Source: a virus. Taken from it: a stretch of 64,000 nt of DNA. The notes beneath the pieces are model-generated. The model made no database searches. It worked only from the letters and a program-made list of their open reading frames with translations, and was not told where the DNA came from. Location of the stretch: the IMG/VR virus record IMGVR_UViG_3300044956_001213, positions 1-64,000 of that record; one strand, 5' to 3'. Position numbers and translations under genes: made by a program. Shown one piece after another: positions 1 through 9,482 of the stretch (positions are counted from its first letter, which is position 1; each line of letters begins with the position of its first letter).

Positions 1-120
1 TGTTGGTGTATTTGAAGGTGTAATAGAAGGTGTTGGTGTATTTGAAGGTGTAATAGAAGGTGTTGGTGTATTTGAAGGTGTAATAGAAGGTGTTGGTGTA
101 TTTGAAGGTGTAATAGAAGG
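1..120 (-). repeat. Four exact 30-bp tandem repeats
   Basis: Four identical 30-base units fill positions 1-120 and may continue beyond the left edge. On the minus strand each encodes ten residues of the Pro/Ser/Thr linker. Identity at every base, including third codon positions, points to recent slippage or unequal recombination. Confidence 0.95.
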
Positions 121-924
121 GGTTAGTTCAGGGGTTAGTGTAGGTGTAGATGTTGGGGTAAGAGTTGTTATTACAGTTGGCGTGATAGACGGTGTAGGTG
201 TAACGGTTGGCGTGGGAAATGCGCTAGTAAGTAAAAAATTAGCTACAAAATTATTTACTTCACTGCCTTTTTTAGAATTAATTTCAAAAACTTCTAGACT
301 TTTTAAGTTATTGCTGTCTTGAAATGAAAGTTGAGAACTGTTAATCAAATGAAAATCATCAAAACTAAAAACAGTTTCAGGTAAAAGTGTTATTTTAAAT
401 GAAAAAATATTAAGAGCAAGATTACCATTAACAACAGTAACAGAAGGGTAATAAGTAGTGGTTTTATTGGATTTTGATTTGTATAGGTGGGAAACTATTT
501 TTTCAGTAGGTGCTCCGTTATCAAGAACTGAAACATTATTTGGTAATATATTAGAAACCAGTCCTTTTTCGATATTAAAAATATCATTGTCATCAAAATC
601 ATAAACAATTTTTAATGGAGCATAATACGTTGTGTCTATACTAGATGGGTTTATTATAAAAGTAACTTCGCCTTTAAATAATCCAAAATCAACGTATTTA
701 AAAGAATTTTCGATAGGGTAGCCCCATGGAAAAAAGAGACCGCCGTAAGCAGTAACTGGGTATTGCCACGTTATTTCACCAGCTGAAAGAAATCCTATAC
801 CTGTTGCTGTCTTAGGGTATATAAATGTAGTACCATATACAGGGTCTTCAAAAATATAGCTGTATAATACGGAAGGCTGTCCAGCTTTTTGCGTACTAGA
901 TAACTCATAATAGACCGAGTTCAC
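1..924 (-). CDS. Putative tail adhesin with TPT-repeat linker (3' end outside window)
   Basis: The reading frame is open from a GTG at 924 to the left edge (308 codons), so the C-terminus is missing. Residues 1 to about 225 form a domain I do not recognise. From about residue 230 the protein becomes a Pro/Thr/Ser linker, ending in four exact 10-residue repeats of the type [10 protein letters not shown]. The GTG is chosen because a late box (GTAAATA) lies 5 bases upstream, the same arrangement as at other late genes here. An ATG overlapping it at 924-926 is followed at once by a stop. The linker resembles that of the protein at 9483-11786, so this is probably a receptor-binding or decorating protein of the tail. 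That role is inferred from context. Confidence 0.7.
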   Translation of the reverse strand, partial: MNSVYYELSSTQKAGQPSVLYSYIFEDPVYGTTFIYPKTATGIGFLSAGEITWQYPVTAYGGLFFPWGYPIENSFKYVDFGLFKGEVTFIINPSSIDTTYYAPLKIVYDFDDNDIFNIEKGLVSNILPNNVSVLDNGAPTEKIVSHLYKSKSNKTTTYYPSVTVVNGNLALNIFSFKITLLPETVFSFDDFHLINSSQLSFQDSNNLKSLEVFEINSKKGSEVNNFVANFLLTSAFPTPTVTPTPSITPTVITTLTPTSTPTLTPELTPSITPSNTPTPSITPSNTPTPSITPSNTPTPSITPSNTPT

Positions 925-929
925 ATTAT

Positions 930-936
930 TATTTAC
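930..936 (-). promoter_or_regulatory. Late promoter box GTAAATA
   Basis: The box ends 5 bases before the GTG at 924. It is a variant of the T4 late element TATAAATA. Confidence 0.6.
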
Positions 937-960
937 TAAAAAATAGTGAATTTATACTTG

Positions 961-2619
961 TTAGTTTTCTCTTCTTTGATCAGCTTTATAATGTTCAAAT
1001 CTATTGTGTTCAATGGGAGACAATAATAATACAGCACTACAGAGCTCACCTTCTTTAAGCAATTGATACATATATGACATCCATGTCTGTTCGAACGGTG
1101 CAGCCCATTTAGTTGTTAGAAACATTTTTGTATTGCCTGATCTTGATATAATTTGAGGCCAGTTACAGTAATATATTTCACCGTCAATATAACTTAAGCC
1201 CTCTAAGGCTTTAATATTATTAAATTTTGTTAGCGGTGCATTAGGGTCTAACCCTATTTTAGGAAGTTTAACATTTTTTGGCCAAAACTTTTCTCTTACT
1301 GCTTGCGGCACATTGTACCAAGACCATTGAGTTGAATTATCGCCAAAAAATTCAGAATAAGAAAATTTTAAAAAGTCAAACTTTTCTTTATCCATTATTT
1401 TTATTAATTTATAAAATAAATTATCTGTATATCTAGCAAATCCATTCTTACATGGTAATAAATTTTTTTCACATAGATTCATATCATCTTCTAAGAAAAT
1501 ATAGTATTTACTATTAGTTTCTTCAAAATGTTCTGCTATAAATTGCCTACCGCCACAAATACCTATATTATTTTTCTTTATTCTTTCAAAATTATATTTT
1601 TCACATAGTCTAATGTATTCTGGTTCAGTGTCGGAATTGGTACTATTATCCAAAAGATAGTTTTTAGTTTCTTTTAAAAAGCCTGGTTGTTTTAAGTATG
1701 ATTCACAAAGAGCTTCAAATTGCTTAGGTGAATTAAACGTAATAACATATAAGCTAACGCCGGAAGCCTCGCTTTTAACTTTAATATAGTCTAAGGGATT
1801 TAAATTTTTTAAATCTTCAAAAAACTTACTTAATAAACCATTACCATCAATAGTAAACCTTGTAAAAAGGTGTGGATGAAGATATGTCATTAGTGTAAAG
1901 ATGCTCTCCTCTGTACCCATATAGCCTTCTTCTAAAGTGCTGTTTAATAACGAATAGTAAATTTGATTAATATGAGAAATTATTTTCTTAGGGCCGCCAA
2001 AAAAACCAGCTCTACATACATATTCAACATTATCAGTCTTAGCAATTTCATTCATCTTTGTACGGGTAAAACCATGAATTTCACCACCGTCGGGATACGG
2101 AAAGCTTACAAACAAAAATTTATCTAAAAATTTGGGAAGCTTATCTAATACTTTATCATGTGTAAAATACCCGTAATGAACAGTGTTAGTAATACCAGCG
2201 TCAAGCCAAAACAAATAATTAGAATTAAACTTATCTAAAATCTTTGCATCGTGTAATAAAAAAACTTTAGACATTACCAATGGGTTGTACATTTCAAGTC
2301 TTGCTTGAGTCGAGTCTTTTAACCACCCAGCTTGACGGTACCATTTAGGATTATTTCTAATTTCTTGAATTTTATCAAAAAAAGGCATCTTACGAACCCA
2401 GTCTAAATCTCTTTTTATAAATTGTGTATTTTCATCTTTTCTTCTTTCCTTGACAAATTGCTCGAGATTATCGTCACCAAAAATTATCAAATTAAAATCA
2501 GCTTTCAATAGCTGATCCAGCTTATCTAGATAATGATTATAATTACGGGACCAGCCTTCAGTAAGGTTCTCTCTACCTATATCCCATAGCCCAGTGACAA
2601 TCGTATATTTCTCGCTCAT
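961..2619 (-). CDS. Two-domain glycosyltransferase (HtrL/YibB-like plus GT2-like)
   Basis: This 552-residue protein appears to fuse two glycosyltransferase modules. Residues 1 to about 260 resemble the HtrL/YibB (WlaTC) family, with WLDAG at 138-142 and GTEES at 235-239. Residues 287 to about 500 look like a GT-A (GT2-type) domain, starting SLYVITFNSP and carrying LEDDM at 376-380 as the likely metal/nucleotide-sugar site. The ATG overlaps the stop of the upstream carbamoyltransferase by four bases, so the two are probably co-translated. Neither sugar donor nor acceptor can be read from the sequence. Its place between TPT-repeat adhesins suggests it glycosylates virion proteins or alters the host surface. 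Confidence 0.8.
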   Translation of the reverse strand: MSEKYTIVTGLWDIGRENLTEGWSRNYNHYLDKLDQLLKADFNLIIFGDDNLEQFVKERRKDENTQFIKRDLDWVRKMPFFDKIQEIRNNPKWYRQAGWLKDSTQARLEMYNPLVMSKVFLLHDAKILDKFNSNYLFWLDAGITNTVHYGYFTHDKVLDKLPKFLDKFLFVSFPYPDGGEIHGFTRTKMNEIAKTDNVEYVCRAGFFGGPKKIISHINQIYYSLLNSTLEEGYMGTEESIFTLMTYLHPHLFTRFTIDGNGLLSKFFEDLKNLNPLDYIKVKSEASGVSLYVITFNSPKQFEALCESYLKQPGFLKETKNYLLDNSTNSDTEPEYIRLCEKYNFERIKKNNIGICGGRQFIAEHFEETNSKYYIFLEDDMNLCEKNLLPCKNGFARYTDNLFYKLIKIMDKEKFDFLKFSYSEFFGDNSTQWSWYNVPQAVREKFWPKNVKLPKIGLDPNAPLTKFNNIKALEGLSYIDGEIYYCNWPQIISRSGNTKMFLTTKWAAPFEQTWMSYMYQLLKEGELCSAVLLLSPIEHNRFEHYKADQRREN

Positions 2620-4193
2620 GGGTTGTTACCGCTGTAAACTATATAATTTTCAGTAAAAACATAATCTACACCACAATCAAGCATTTTTAATGCATCTTTA
2701 TATGAATTAATAAGCGGCTTTCCGTTTACATTAAAAGAGGTATTGAGAAGGACGCCAAGACCCGCTTGCTTTTCAAATGCAGTTAAAAGATCGTAAATTA
2801 ATTCGTTTTGCTCTTTAGTGACTGTTTGAAGTCTTGCAGTACCATCAATGTGCGTTACTGCAGCTAATGCATCTCTGTATTCCGGCTTTACAAAGGCATA
2901 ATAACTCATAAAGCGACTTTCATCATTAAATTCAAAATATTTGTTAACATCTTCTAATCTCACCACTGGTGCAAAAGGTCTAAACCATTCTCTTTTCTTT
3001 ATCTTTTCATTAAGCTTATCCTTCATACCTGGTGCAGAAGGATTAACCAAAATGCTTCGATTACCTAGCGCTCTCGGCCCATGCTCACTATTACCCCATA
3101 TAGTTCCAACTATATAATTATCTCTTAAAAGACTAGCAGCTCGTGCATGTGAATATCGTTCTGTCCATTTGTTTTCTATAAGTTCGTAAAAAGCGTATTG
3201 ATCTAGTGGTGGTAAGCCAGCATATGCTACATCTACTTGCTCTAGAGGTTTCTCGAAGTCTAAAAGCATTCCTAAAGCTAATCCACAATCATTAGAATTC
3301 GGTGCAACAAAAACACCGTTTTTTATTCTCTCTTTAAGCTTTGTATTTAAAATTACGTTAAGAGCGCATCCTCCGGTAACACACACTGGGAGATGATTGT
3401 ATTTTTCTAGATAAGGAGTAACTGTTTCAAAAAACACTTCCTCAAAAACATGCTGTGAGGTTGCTGCAAGATCTAATGATACTTCGTCTTCAAAGCGATT
3501 TTTCGTGTCAAACACAAGACCTAATTTAGGACCTAAATCAGCTAGATATTGTACTATGTTATTACCATCAGGTTTTTTATAGTAAAACTCTTTAATGTAC
3601 GGCACCCATTCGCTTCTCACCTTACCATAGCCACAAAGACCCATTAATTTACCCGAGTATACAAGATTACCAATATTAATATCGCTTTCAAAATTTATAT
3701 GACTACAATAATGACCAAATATCATATATGCGTAGCCGCAATCAATATTATGCCTTGCAATCTCTGTAACGCTGTTTTCACGTGTTGCAGTGTAGATGTT
3801 AAAGAAGCCGTCGCTTCCTCCGCCGTCAAAACTAATAATTAATGCCTCTTGAAAAGGTGACTGGTAAAAAGTACCTGCAGCGTGCGCGCGGTGGTGTAAG
3901 CAATGTAAATGATTCTTTGCATTTATAAAATTTTCAAAAAAAACTTTTTCTGTATATATTACATCGGTATTAGAATAGATACAGTTTTCAAATTCTAGCG
4001 TTTCATTAAAATTTGTTTTTATATAACCCATAACGCCATTAAGCACATCTAAAGCGTTTCGACACAGCCTGTATTGTACTAGGCCGACATTTTTTTTATT
4101 TACAAAACGCTCAAACTCTATTACTTTATATTTACCGTTGTAGTTTAAAGCAATACCACCATTATGAGACCCGTAAAAAGCAATGTTTTTCAT
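2616..4193 (-). CDS. Carbamoyltransferase (NodU/CmcH family)
   Basis: A 525-residue member of the family that transfers a carbamoyl group from carbamoyl phosphate, through an adenylate, to hydroxyls of sugars or antibiotics. The N-terminal YrdC/Kae1-like half has HHRAHAAG at 100-107 and SFDGGGSDG at 121-129. The C-terminal half has GPRALGNRS near 371 and LLNTSFN near 482, both typical. The length fits the family. The base composition is less AT-rich than that of its neighbours. It lies in a run of glycosyltransferase and methyltransferase genes, so its substrate is probably a sugar made or attached by them. No Shine-Dalgarno site precedes the ATG. Confidence 0.93.
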   Translation of the reverse strand: MKNIAFYGSHNGGIALNYNGKYKVIEFERFVNKKNVGLVQYRLCRNALDVLNGVMGYIKTNFNETLEFENCIYSNTDVIYTEKVFFENFINAKNHLHCLHHRAHAAGTFYQSPFQEALIISFDGGGSDGFFNIYTATRENSVTEIARHNIDCGYAYMIFGHYCSHINFESDINIGNLVYSGKLMGLCGYGKVRSEWVPYIKEFYYKKPDGNNIVQYLADLGPKLGLVFDTKNRFEDEVSLDLAATSQHVFEEVFFETVTPYLEKYNHLPVCVTGGCALNVILNTKLKERIKNGVFVAPNSNDCGLALGMLLDFEKPLEQVDVAYAGLPPLDQYAFYELIENKWTERYSHARAASLLRDNYIVGTIWGNSEHGPRALGNRSILVNPSAPGMKDKLNEKIKKREWFRPFAPVVRLEDVNKYFEFNDESRFMSYYAFVKPEYRDALAAVTHIDGTARLQTVTKEQNELIYDLLTAFEKQAGLGVLLNTSFNVNGKPLINSYKDALKMLDCGVDYVFTENYIVYSGNNP

Positions 4194-4247
4194 TTTTTAA
4201 CTATATAATTTACATATAGTAAAATATCTTTTTTTCAATAGTTAAAG

Positions 4248-4949
4248 TTAAATTAAACTTGAAGGAACTAAAAGTCCATCGCCATGACAATTAGAAATTT
4301 TTAAATGATGATAGCCATTCGAATGATAATTATCTAAAATAAGTTGTGCGGTATTATCGGTCATATTGCAATTAGAATAATTTACTTCAAATTCTATGAC
4401 AGGCTTATTTATAAATTTACTAATTACATTTAAAATATCCTCAAGTATAAGAAAATCAACAGATTCTGTATCTATTTTTATAAAAGAAAGCTTATCAAAT
4501 AAATTATTTTCTATTAAAAAATTAGATAAAGATATTGCTTGTACTGGTACTGAATTTTCAGAATAATTTATTCTTGATAGACCGAGATTTAAATTTTCCT
4601 TTAAATTATGTTGAAATTGATACAACATAGACGTCTGATCAAAATGTATTGTATCGTTTTTATTAAATGCAGCGTTATTAAACAAAAACAAATTTTTATT
4701 TTCACTGTATTTTTGTTTTAAATAATTAAAAAGTATAGGGCTAGCTTCAATAAAATAAGCTTCATTAATTTTTATTTTTTTTGACAAAAGGTCATAAACT
4801 TTACCCACATTTGCACCAATATCTAAATATGAAATTTCGTTTATTTTATTTCTTAAAAACAGACTGGTGATGTTATTTACTAAATTGTACACATGTTGTG
4901 CGCAATACACATCATCCCATTTTTTTATAAAGTCATTTAAATCATTCAT
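4248..4949 (-). CDS. FkbM-family methyltransferase
   Basis: A 233-residue SAM-dependent methyltransferase of the FkbM family. The SAM-binding motif is DIGANVG at 43-49, with an acidic residue at 68 for the ribose. A conserved IKIDTESVD lies near 155-163, and an EFEV segment follows close to the C-terminus. Family members O-methylate sugars or polyketides. Being in the glycosyltransferase island, it probably methylates a sugar. The flanking gaps are short (54 and 33 bases), consistent with one transcription unit. No clear promoter box is seen at its own start. Confidence 0.85.
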   Translation of the reverse strand: MNDLNDFIKKWDDVYCAQHVYNLVNNITSLFLRNKINEISYLDIGANVGKVYDLLSKKIKINEAYFIEASPILFNYLKQKYSENKNLFLFNNAAFNKNDTIHFDQTSMLYQFQHNLKENLNLGLSRINYSENSVPVQAISLSNFLIENNLFDKLSFIKIDTESVDFLILEDILNVISKFINKPVIEFEVNYSNCNMTDNTAQLILDNYHSNGYHHLKISNCHGDGLLVPSSLI

Positions 4950-4982
4950 TATTAATAACTACTTAGTAAAATTTTTTTTAAT

Positions 4983-5909
4983 TCAAATTAAAATTTCTAA
5001 ATTTTTAGTAAGCTTGTTTACAATTTCAAACTGCTTATCGGGTAAGCAATTGTTTAAAAACCATTTATGGCTTTCATTTAACATATCATTCGTTTTTACT
5101 TTGTCGGATACAAAGCTGTTAATTCTATCTAAAATAATTTCTTTAAAATTAAAAATATTACCACCTTTTTCTTCTTTTGTCAATATTTCAATATAATGAA
5201 CATTCGGAATAAGCGGTTCAAACATTTTTATATCTATATTTTCCCTTACTAGTATGTTACCTACCCCTATCGACTCAATATCTCTATGACAGATTATAGC
5301 TGCACCATCCATGCTAAATGACATTTTATAATTGGTCAATTCTTCAAAATAATCATCCCTGTCTTTCCAGTACAAAGATTTATCAAAAATCTTTATTAAT
5401 TCACAATCTTTAAAAGCCTGCACATAAAAAGAACGCTTGCTATGTATTAATCCAAGAAAATATGCACTATTATAAATTCTTGGTTTATTCTTAAATCTTT
5501 CAATTCTTTGAATGTCAGATGTCTTTTCTAAAATATAAAAAGATGGTAATAAATTATATTTTGCAAAATGTATTGCATTGTGTTCTGTGTGATTTGATAC
5601 ACACCCAAACCCTACAATATTAAATTTATCTACCCCTGTGCCGGGTAGCAAACAGCAAGGAGCATAATCGTTAAGACTATTAATAAACATTTTATTGTTG
5701 CTAGGGTTGTGTATAATTAAATTATACATATTTGCAATTGAGTTTTTCTCTACACTTGGTAGGTCATATTTTTTTGCAAAATTATTATTATTAAATATAT
5801 TAAACTTTATATTAGGATATTTTTCTACAAATTTCATTAAGATATAATGATGAATTTCACCTGCACACCAATCATGTATACCGTTAAATGATGAGATTTC
5901 TATTTCCAT
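4983..5909 (-). CDS. Putative glycosyltransferase, GT90/CAP10-like C-terminus
   Basis: This 308-residue protein is not confidently assigned. Its C-terminal half contains KMSFSMDGAA, then a HRDIESIGVG stretch, then PNVHYIEI. This order resembles GT90 (CAP10-like) enzymes, in which a Gly/Ser-Arg region and a final HYxxI/V strand form the nucleotide-sugar site. The N-terminal half has no motif I know. A TTAAATA box occurs 10 bases upstream of the ATG, further than at other late genes. It lies between other glycan-modifying genes, which supports a glycosyltransferase role. A pyruvyltransferase-like or unknown fold remains possible. Confidence 0.5.
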   Translation of the reverse strand: MEIEISSFNGIHDWCAGEIHHYILMKFVEKYPNIKFNIFNNNNFAKKYDLPSVEKNSIANMYNLIIHNPSNNKMFINSLNDYAPCCLLPGTGVDKFNIVGFGCVSNHTEHNAIHFAKYNLLPSFYILEKTSDIQRIERFKNKPRIYNSAYFLGLIHSKRSFYVQAFKDCELIKIFDKSLYWKDRDDYFEELTNYKMSFSMDGAAIICHRDIESIGVGNILVRENIDIKMFEPLIPNVHYIEILTKEEKGGNIFNFKEIILDRINSFVSDKVKTNDMLNESHKWFLNNCLPDKQFEIVNKLTKNLEILI

Positions 5910-5999
5910 GGAATAAAAATATTTAATGTTTTAATAACTCATAAAATTTTACGTAAAATCCATCAAAATATTAATTCCAGCTTAGATGATTGTATTATA

Positions 6000-6926
6000 T
6001 TAAATATTCCATAATTTTAATTCGTCTAAATTGCTTCCAATGTTTATAAAATCAATATCTTTATCACTATTAATAAAAGAATAGTAAAGAAAATTTGATA
6101 CCCAATTTAGTACGGAAAAATGAGTTATTGTTTGCGAGTCTTTAAAGGATATCATTTCTGCCAAATTGTCATATATTCGATCTAAAAGCAATTCTTTTTT
6201 GATGCCTTTATTGTAGTAAAAATATGAATGATCGTTTGTAAACACGTCTAGGTTTTTAAATTTATATGTAAAAACATTATCTAATTTAGATAGAGTATTT
6301 AGAAAATATTGATTATTAGATCCTAAATGATAAGAATTTTTTGAATTAGATATTTTATCTTGAAAAATATTTAAAGAAGATATTAGAGGTTCATTTAACA
6401 GATTACAAAAATCATAATATCGAAACTGAACGCTATGATGATTGGTAGGAATAGAGTTCTTAAAGATGTTGTATCTTTTATAAACTTCGCTATTAAAAAT
6501 TGGTCTTATTTCAGGCTTAAATTTATCTTTTAAAAAAGATGTTGGGCAATAGTTGGGATACTTTATTACGTTAGGCGGTATAGTGATTTCATCACCATCT
6601 AAAAAAATGTCCCAAAAGTGAACACCGGGCGTTTTTGGACCGTACTGGGTATGAATATATTTAGCACCGTTTAATATTAAATCGCAAGTTGAATACCGTT
6701 TAGTAGTAATTTTATCAAATATATAAAAGCTGCTTATATCAAAAAGCTCTTCAAAATCACAATAACCGATATACTTATTACTAAAACTACTACTATTAAA
6801 GCAGAATTGCAACTCAGTTTCATATCCTGCTTCCTTATATTTTTTTATAAAATTTAAATACTCAGTACAAGCACAATATAGATCGCCTAGACCGGTACTA
6901 AAATTATGCTGGATTACTATTTTCAT
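6000..6926 (-). CDS. Unknown protein of the glycan island
   Basis: A 308-residue protein with no recognised domain. It opens with KIVIQHNFSTGLGDLYCACTE, whose early GLGD loop resembles the first turn of GT-B type enzymes such as GT9 or fucosyltransferase-like proteins. That resemblance is weak. It is rich in Tyr, Phe and Asn and has no signal peptide or membrane segment. Its ATG overlaps the stop of the upstream gene (6923-7780) by four bases, so the two are translationally coupled. Context suggests glycan synthesis or transfer. Confidence 0.6.
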   Translation of the reverse strand: MKIVIQHNFSTGLGDLYCACTEYLNFIKKYKEAGYETELQFCFNSSSFSNKYIGYCDFEELFDISSFYIFDKITTKRYSTCDLILNGAKYIHTQYGPKTPGVHFWDIFLDGDEITIPPNVIKYPNYCPTSFLKDKFKPEIRPIFNSEVYKRYNIFKNSIPTNHHSVQFRYYDFCNLLNEPLISSLNIFQDKISNSKNSYHLGSNNQYFLNTLSKLDNVFTYKFKNLDVFTNDHSYFYYNKGIKKELLLDRIYDNLAEMISFKDSQTITHFSVLNWVSNFLYYSFINSDKDIDFINIGSNLDELKLWNI

Positions 6927-7780
6927 GGGAAAAACTTACCGTATATATTATGATCTTTGGTAATTTGTTTTTCGAGTAAAAATTTTTCTAAAAAATGTTT
7001 GTTGTTATTATGTGTATTAAAGTTAAATTTACCTCTTCTTATACATTCGGAGTATAAAAATAAAAGATAATCATCTTCTATGTTTCTTTCATCAAAAGAA
7101 TAATTTTTAGTCAACTCAGTTTTTTTAAAAGCATACATATTAAAATCATAGTCCCAAAATCTCTCTGGCGTTTCCCAGAATTCGGTATTACTGCGGTGTC
7201 TTATTTCACCTCTAGTGTTTCTAACAAAAGTAATATCCATTTGATGGACTTCTAAGTTAGGGTTATGATAAAATAACTTAAGTAATGAACTCTTCTTCCA
7301 GATGCTCGGTTGTACAGAAAATAAGTGAAAGTAACTTGAATCAAATTTAATCAAAATATCATTAGGTAAATTATATTTTTGATAATTAGTTTTTAATGTA
7401 TTCCAATCGTAATCATATGCAAGAAATGAAAGATAATCAATATTGTTTTCAAGTACACAATTAAAAACATTTTTAAAATTTTCTATTTTAATATCTCTTA
7501 TAAGTAGGTAATCCTCTAAAAAAAATAAAATATATTCAGTATCTATTTTATTAAGCGCATAAGTCATTACTTTTGCAAAATGAGATCCGTACTTATCTAG
7601 CGCAATATTACAGTCTATTAAATTAAATCCTTCTATACTTTTGTATTCATCGTTTAATTTATTACATGCTATATATTTTTTAATATCTAATCCTTTTGAA
7701 TGTAAATTAAATTGATCAGCAGCTAATTTTGCTATAGGTAAATACGTCTCATTAGTATACATCAAAAAAGATATACTCAT
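6923..7780 (-). CDS. Putative GT-A type glycosyltransferase
   Basis: A 285-residue protein starting SISFLMYTNETYLPIAKLAA, as in GT-A transferases, with FFLEDYLL near residue 90 at the place where these enzymes hold their metal-binding acidic pair. An aromatic-rich WETPERFWDYDFN segment follows in the second half. No specific family is certain. It overlaps the next gene by four bases and follows the small gene 7790-7978 by nine bases, so all three probably share the late promoter at 7984-7991. Confidence 0.55.
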   Translation of the reverse strand: MSISFLMYTNETYLPIAKLAADQFNLHSKGLDIKKYIACNKLNDEYKSIEGFNLIDCNIALDKYGSHFAKVMTYALNKIDTEYILFFLEDYLLIRDIKIENFKNVFNCVLENNIDYLSFLAYDYDWNTLKTNYQKYNLPNDILIKFDSSYFHLFSVQPSIWKKSSLLKLFYHNPNLEVHQMDITFVRNTRGEIRHRSNTEFWETPERFWDYDFNMYAFKKTELTKNYSFDERNIEDDYLLFLYSECIRRGKFNFNTHNNNKHFLEKFLLEKQITKDHNIYGKFFP

Positions 7781-7789
7781 AAGCGTATT

Positions 7790-7978
7790 TTAAAAAAAAA
7801 TAAAATTTCTAGGCTTACCAATATTATATCTATCAAATACTTCGCCTATAAAATGTTTAACACTGGGGTTAAAAGAATTAACGCTTTTATATGGAATTTC
7901 TACATTACATACAGCTTCAGCACCGTATTTACCAGTATAGTCATTACCAAAAAGACAAAACCCTATAACTTTTCTCAC
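7790..7978 (-). CDS. Small protein, first gene behind a perfect late promoter
   Basis: A 62-residue protein starting at GTG 7978. The start is supported by a perfect TATAAATA box ending 5 bases upstream. Its opening (KVIGFCLFGND, then YGAE and CNVEIPY) resembles the first residues of some phage and bacterial glycosyltransferases. It then ends abruptly at YNIGKPRNFIFF. It may be the stump of a former glycosyltransferase or a short leader gene that couples expression of the island. I cannot tell which. Confidence 0.55.
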   Translation of the reverse strand: MRKVIGFCLFGNDYTGKYGAEAVCNVEIPYKSVNSFNPSVKHFIGEVFDRYNIGKPRNFIFF

Positions 7979-7983
7979 TAATA

Positions 7984-7991
7984 TATTTATA
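7984..7991 (-). promoter_or_regulatory. Late promoter TATAAATA
   Basis: A perfect match to the T4 late consensus, ending 5 bases before the GTG at 7978. It could drive the run of closely spaced minus-strand genes from 7978 down to 961. Confidence 0.75.
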
Positions 7992-8075
7992 ATCTATATT
8001 CCTGAATTTTTTTATATACCAATTATAGAGATTTTTATAATCTTTAATAATCATAGTGTTTAATTTTTTTTAAAA

Positions 8076-8108
8076 TAAAGAAAAACACGTTTAACGTTCA
8101 GGTTAAAC
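8076..8108 (-). terminator. Possible weak terminator after the gene 8137-9426
   Basis: On the minus strand an inverted repeat GTTTAAC/GTTAAAC (7 bp, 6-base loop, 8089-8108) is followed by a T-rich tract. It lies 28 bases beyond the stop at 8137. The stem is AT-rich and weak. The rest of the gap 7979-8136 holds only the late promoter of 7978. Confidence 0.4.
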
Positions 8109-8136
8109 TTTATAGTATATAGCTACTTTCGTATAG

Positions 8137-9426
8137 TCAACTAGGCCTGTCACCGATTTGTCCGGTGATCGGATCAGCCCAGCCTTTAGATACGCTATGT
8201 GGCCAGACAATCCAGCTGCGAGGCATTTCTTCTGCATTAAACTCACGCCAAACTTTACAATATTTGTCGGGGTCGTTAAACATTCTATCTATCTCAGCTC
8301 TATCTGCGTCTCTCCTGTATACATCCTTACCTTCATTATCCTTAAAAGCCACGCACCAAAAATCATAATCTTTCTCAGGTACTTGTTCATATCTTATATC
8401 AATACAGTGCTTAAAAATTTTGAGAAACGATTTTTCATATTCTTCTAAAGATAATTTATCATTAGGATTAGGTGCAAGATTATTATCTAAAGTCCATCGT
8501 TGTACTGCGCGTTTCTTAAAGCATAAGCCAGAATACTTTTCATAATCTGCAACAGAACGAATCAAACCAAAGTCATATTTACCAAAATCTATATCTTTTT
8601 TTTCACCATCCATCTCAAACAACTTTCTATTTCTTAAATGGGATGCTTTGTTGAGATCGCCCCATTTATGCACATCATCCCAGTGTTTAGATCGGCCTTT
8701 TCTCGTATACTCATGCCAAGCTACGACAATATGGGGATGAAATAAATCATATCCCCACGTAAAAGAGCGCACAGCTAAATTAATTTCTTCGCCATGAAAA
8801 TAATAAAAGGGGTCATAAGGCACTTCTTTGACCCATTTACCAAGAGTAAAGATGAAATGAGCTGAAACAAAGCGCGCAGGTAACGGTTCTGCTCTAGACT
8901 TATAATCATCAATAGATGCAGGTAAGAAAAAAACTGCACCTTCAGGTATAAATCTATCAAAATTCATCTTCCACGGTGTTTGAATTCTCTCTGAAGGGTC
9001 GTTATCCGGATTAAAACTAGAAATATAGCCGGTAAGAAGAGGTTTTTTATGACCCTTATTTTGTAACTGCTTAATCATTTCAATACACTTTTCATCCCAA
9101 TTTTGTACAAATCTATGATGACTATCTAATTGAAAATAATATTTTTCATTCTTAAACAATCTCTCTTGAATCATCGCTCTTGCCCAGCACGTGCCCTTAC
9201 TCTCCGTATAATTAATATTAATATATTTAACGCGTGGGTCATTTTGAAATTCTTCTAAAGATTCTTTTTCGTCGCGCTGCCAACAAATACCAAAAACTAA
9301 ATTTTCTGGATTTTTGGCATTTTTCACACAATCTCTAAGCGTGGGAACTAGTTGAGGATCGCGATATGAGGCAATTGAAATAAAAATTTTATCTTTCGAA
9401 GCTTTTACAGAACCCTTCTTTTTCAC
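8137..9426 (-). CDS. Glycosyltransferase of the polypeptide GlcNAc-transferase type (PF11397-like)
   Basis: A 429-residue enzyme resembling the family typified by Skp1 GlcNAc-transferase, which attaches GlcNAc to hydroxylated proline of a protein. Visible features are KIFISIASYRDP at 13-24, GTCWARAMIQ near 70, the DSH motif in QLDSHHRF near 102, and HGEE near 207. The GTG start at 9426 is supported by a TTGATT-N16-TAAAAT promoter ending 6 bases upstream, the type seen at replication genes here. It may therefore be made earlier than the rest of the island. It sits directly downstream of the TPT-repeat adhesin 9483-11786, a plausible protein acceptor. Confidence 0.8.
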   Translation of the reverse strand: MKKKGSVKASKDKIFISIASYRDPQLVPTLRDCVKNAKNPENLVFGICWQRDEKESLEEFQNDPRVKYININYTESKGTCWARAMIQERLFKNEKYYFQLDSHHRFVQNWDEKCIEMIKQLQNKGHKKPLLTGYISSFNPDNDPSERIQTPWKMNFDRFIPEGAVFFLPASIDDYKSRAEPLPARFVSAHFIFTLGKWVKEVPYDPFYYFHGEEINLAVRSFTWGYDLFHPHIVVAWHEYTRKGRSKHWDDVHKWGDLNKASHLRNRKLFEMDGEKKDIDFGKYDFGLIRSVADYEKYSGLCFKKRAVQRWTLDNNLAPNPNDKLSLEEYEKSFLKIFKHCIDIRYEQVPEKDYDFWCVAFKDNEGKDVYRRDADRAEIDRMFNDPDKYCKVWREFNAEEMPRSWIVWPHSVSKGWADPITGQIGDRPS

Positions 9427-9432
9427 TAATTT

Positions 9433-9460
9433 ATTTTAATATAGTATAAGTAAAAATCAA
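9433..9460 (-). promoter_or_regulatory. Sigma70-like promoter TTGATT-N16-TAAAAT
   Basis: The -35 box lies at 9455-9460 and the -10 box at 9433-9438, 6 bases before the GTG at 9426. The predicted transcript starts on the start codon. Confidence 0.65.
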
Positions 9461-9482
9461 AGATTTTTTTTAAAAAAATAAA

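Noticed and set aside
1-120. CRISPR-like 30-bp repeats
   Set aside because: The units are directly adjacent with no spacers and are in frame with a coding linker.
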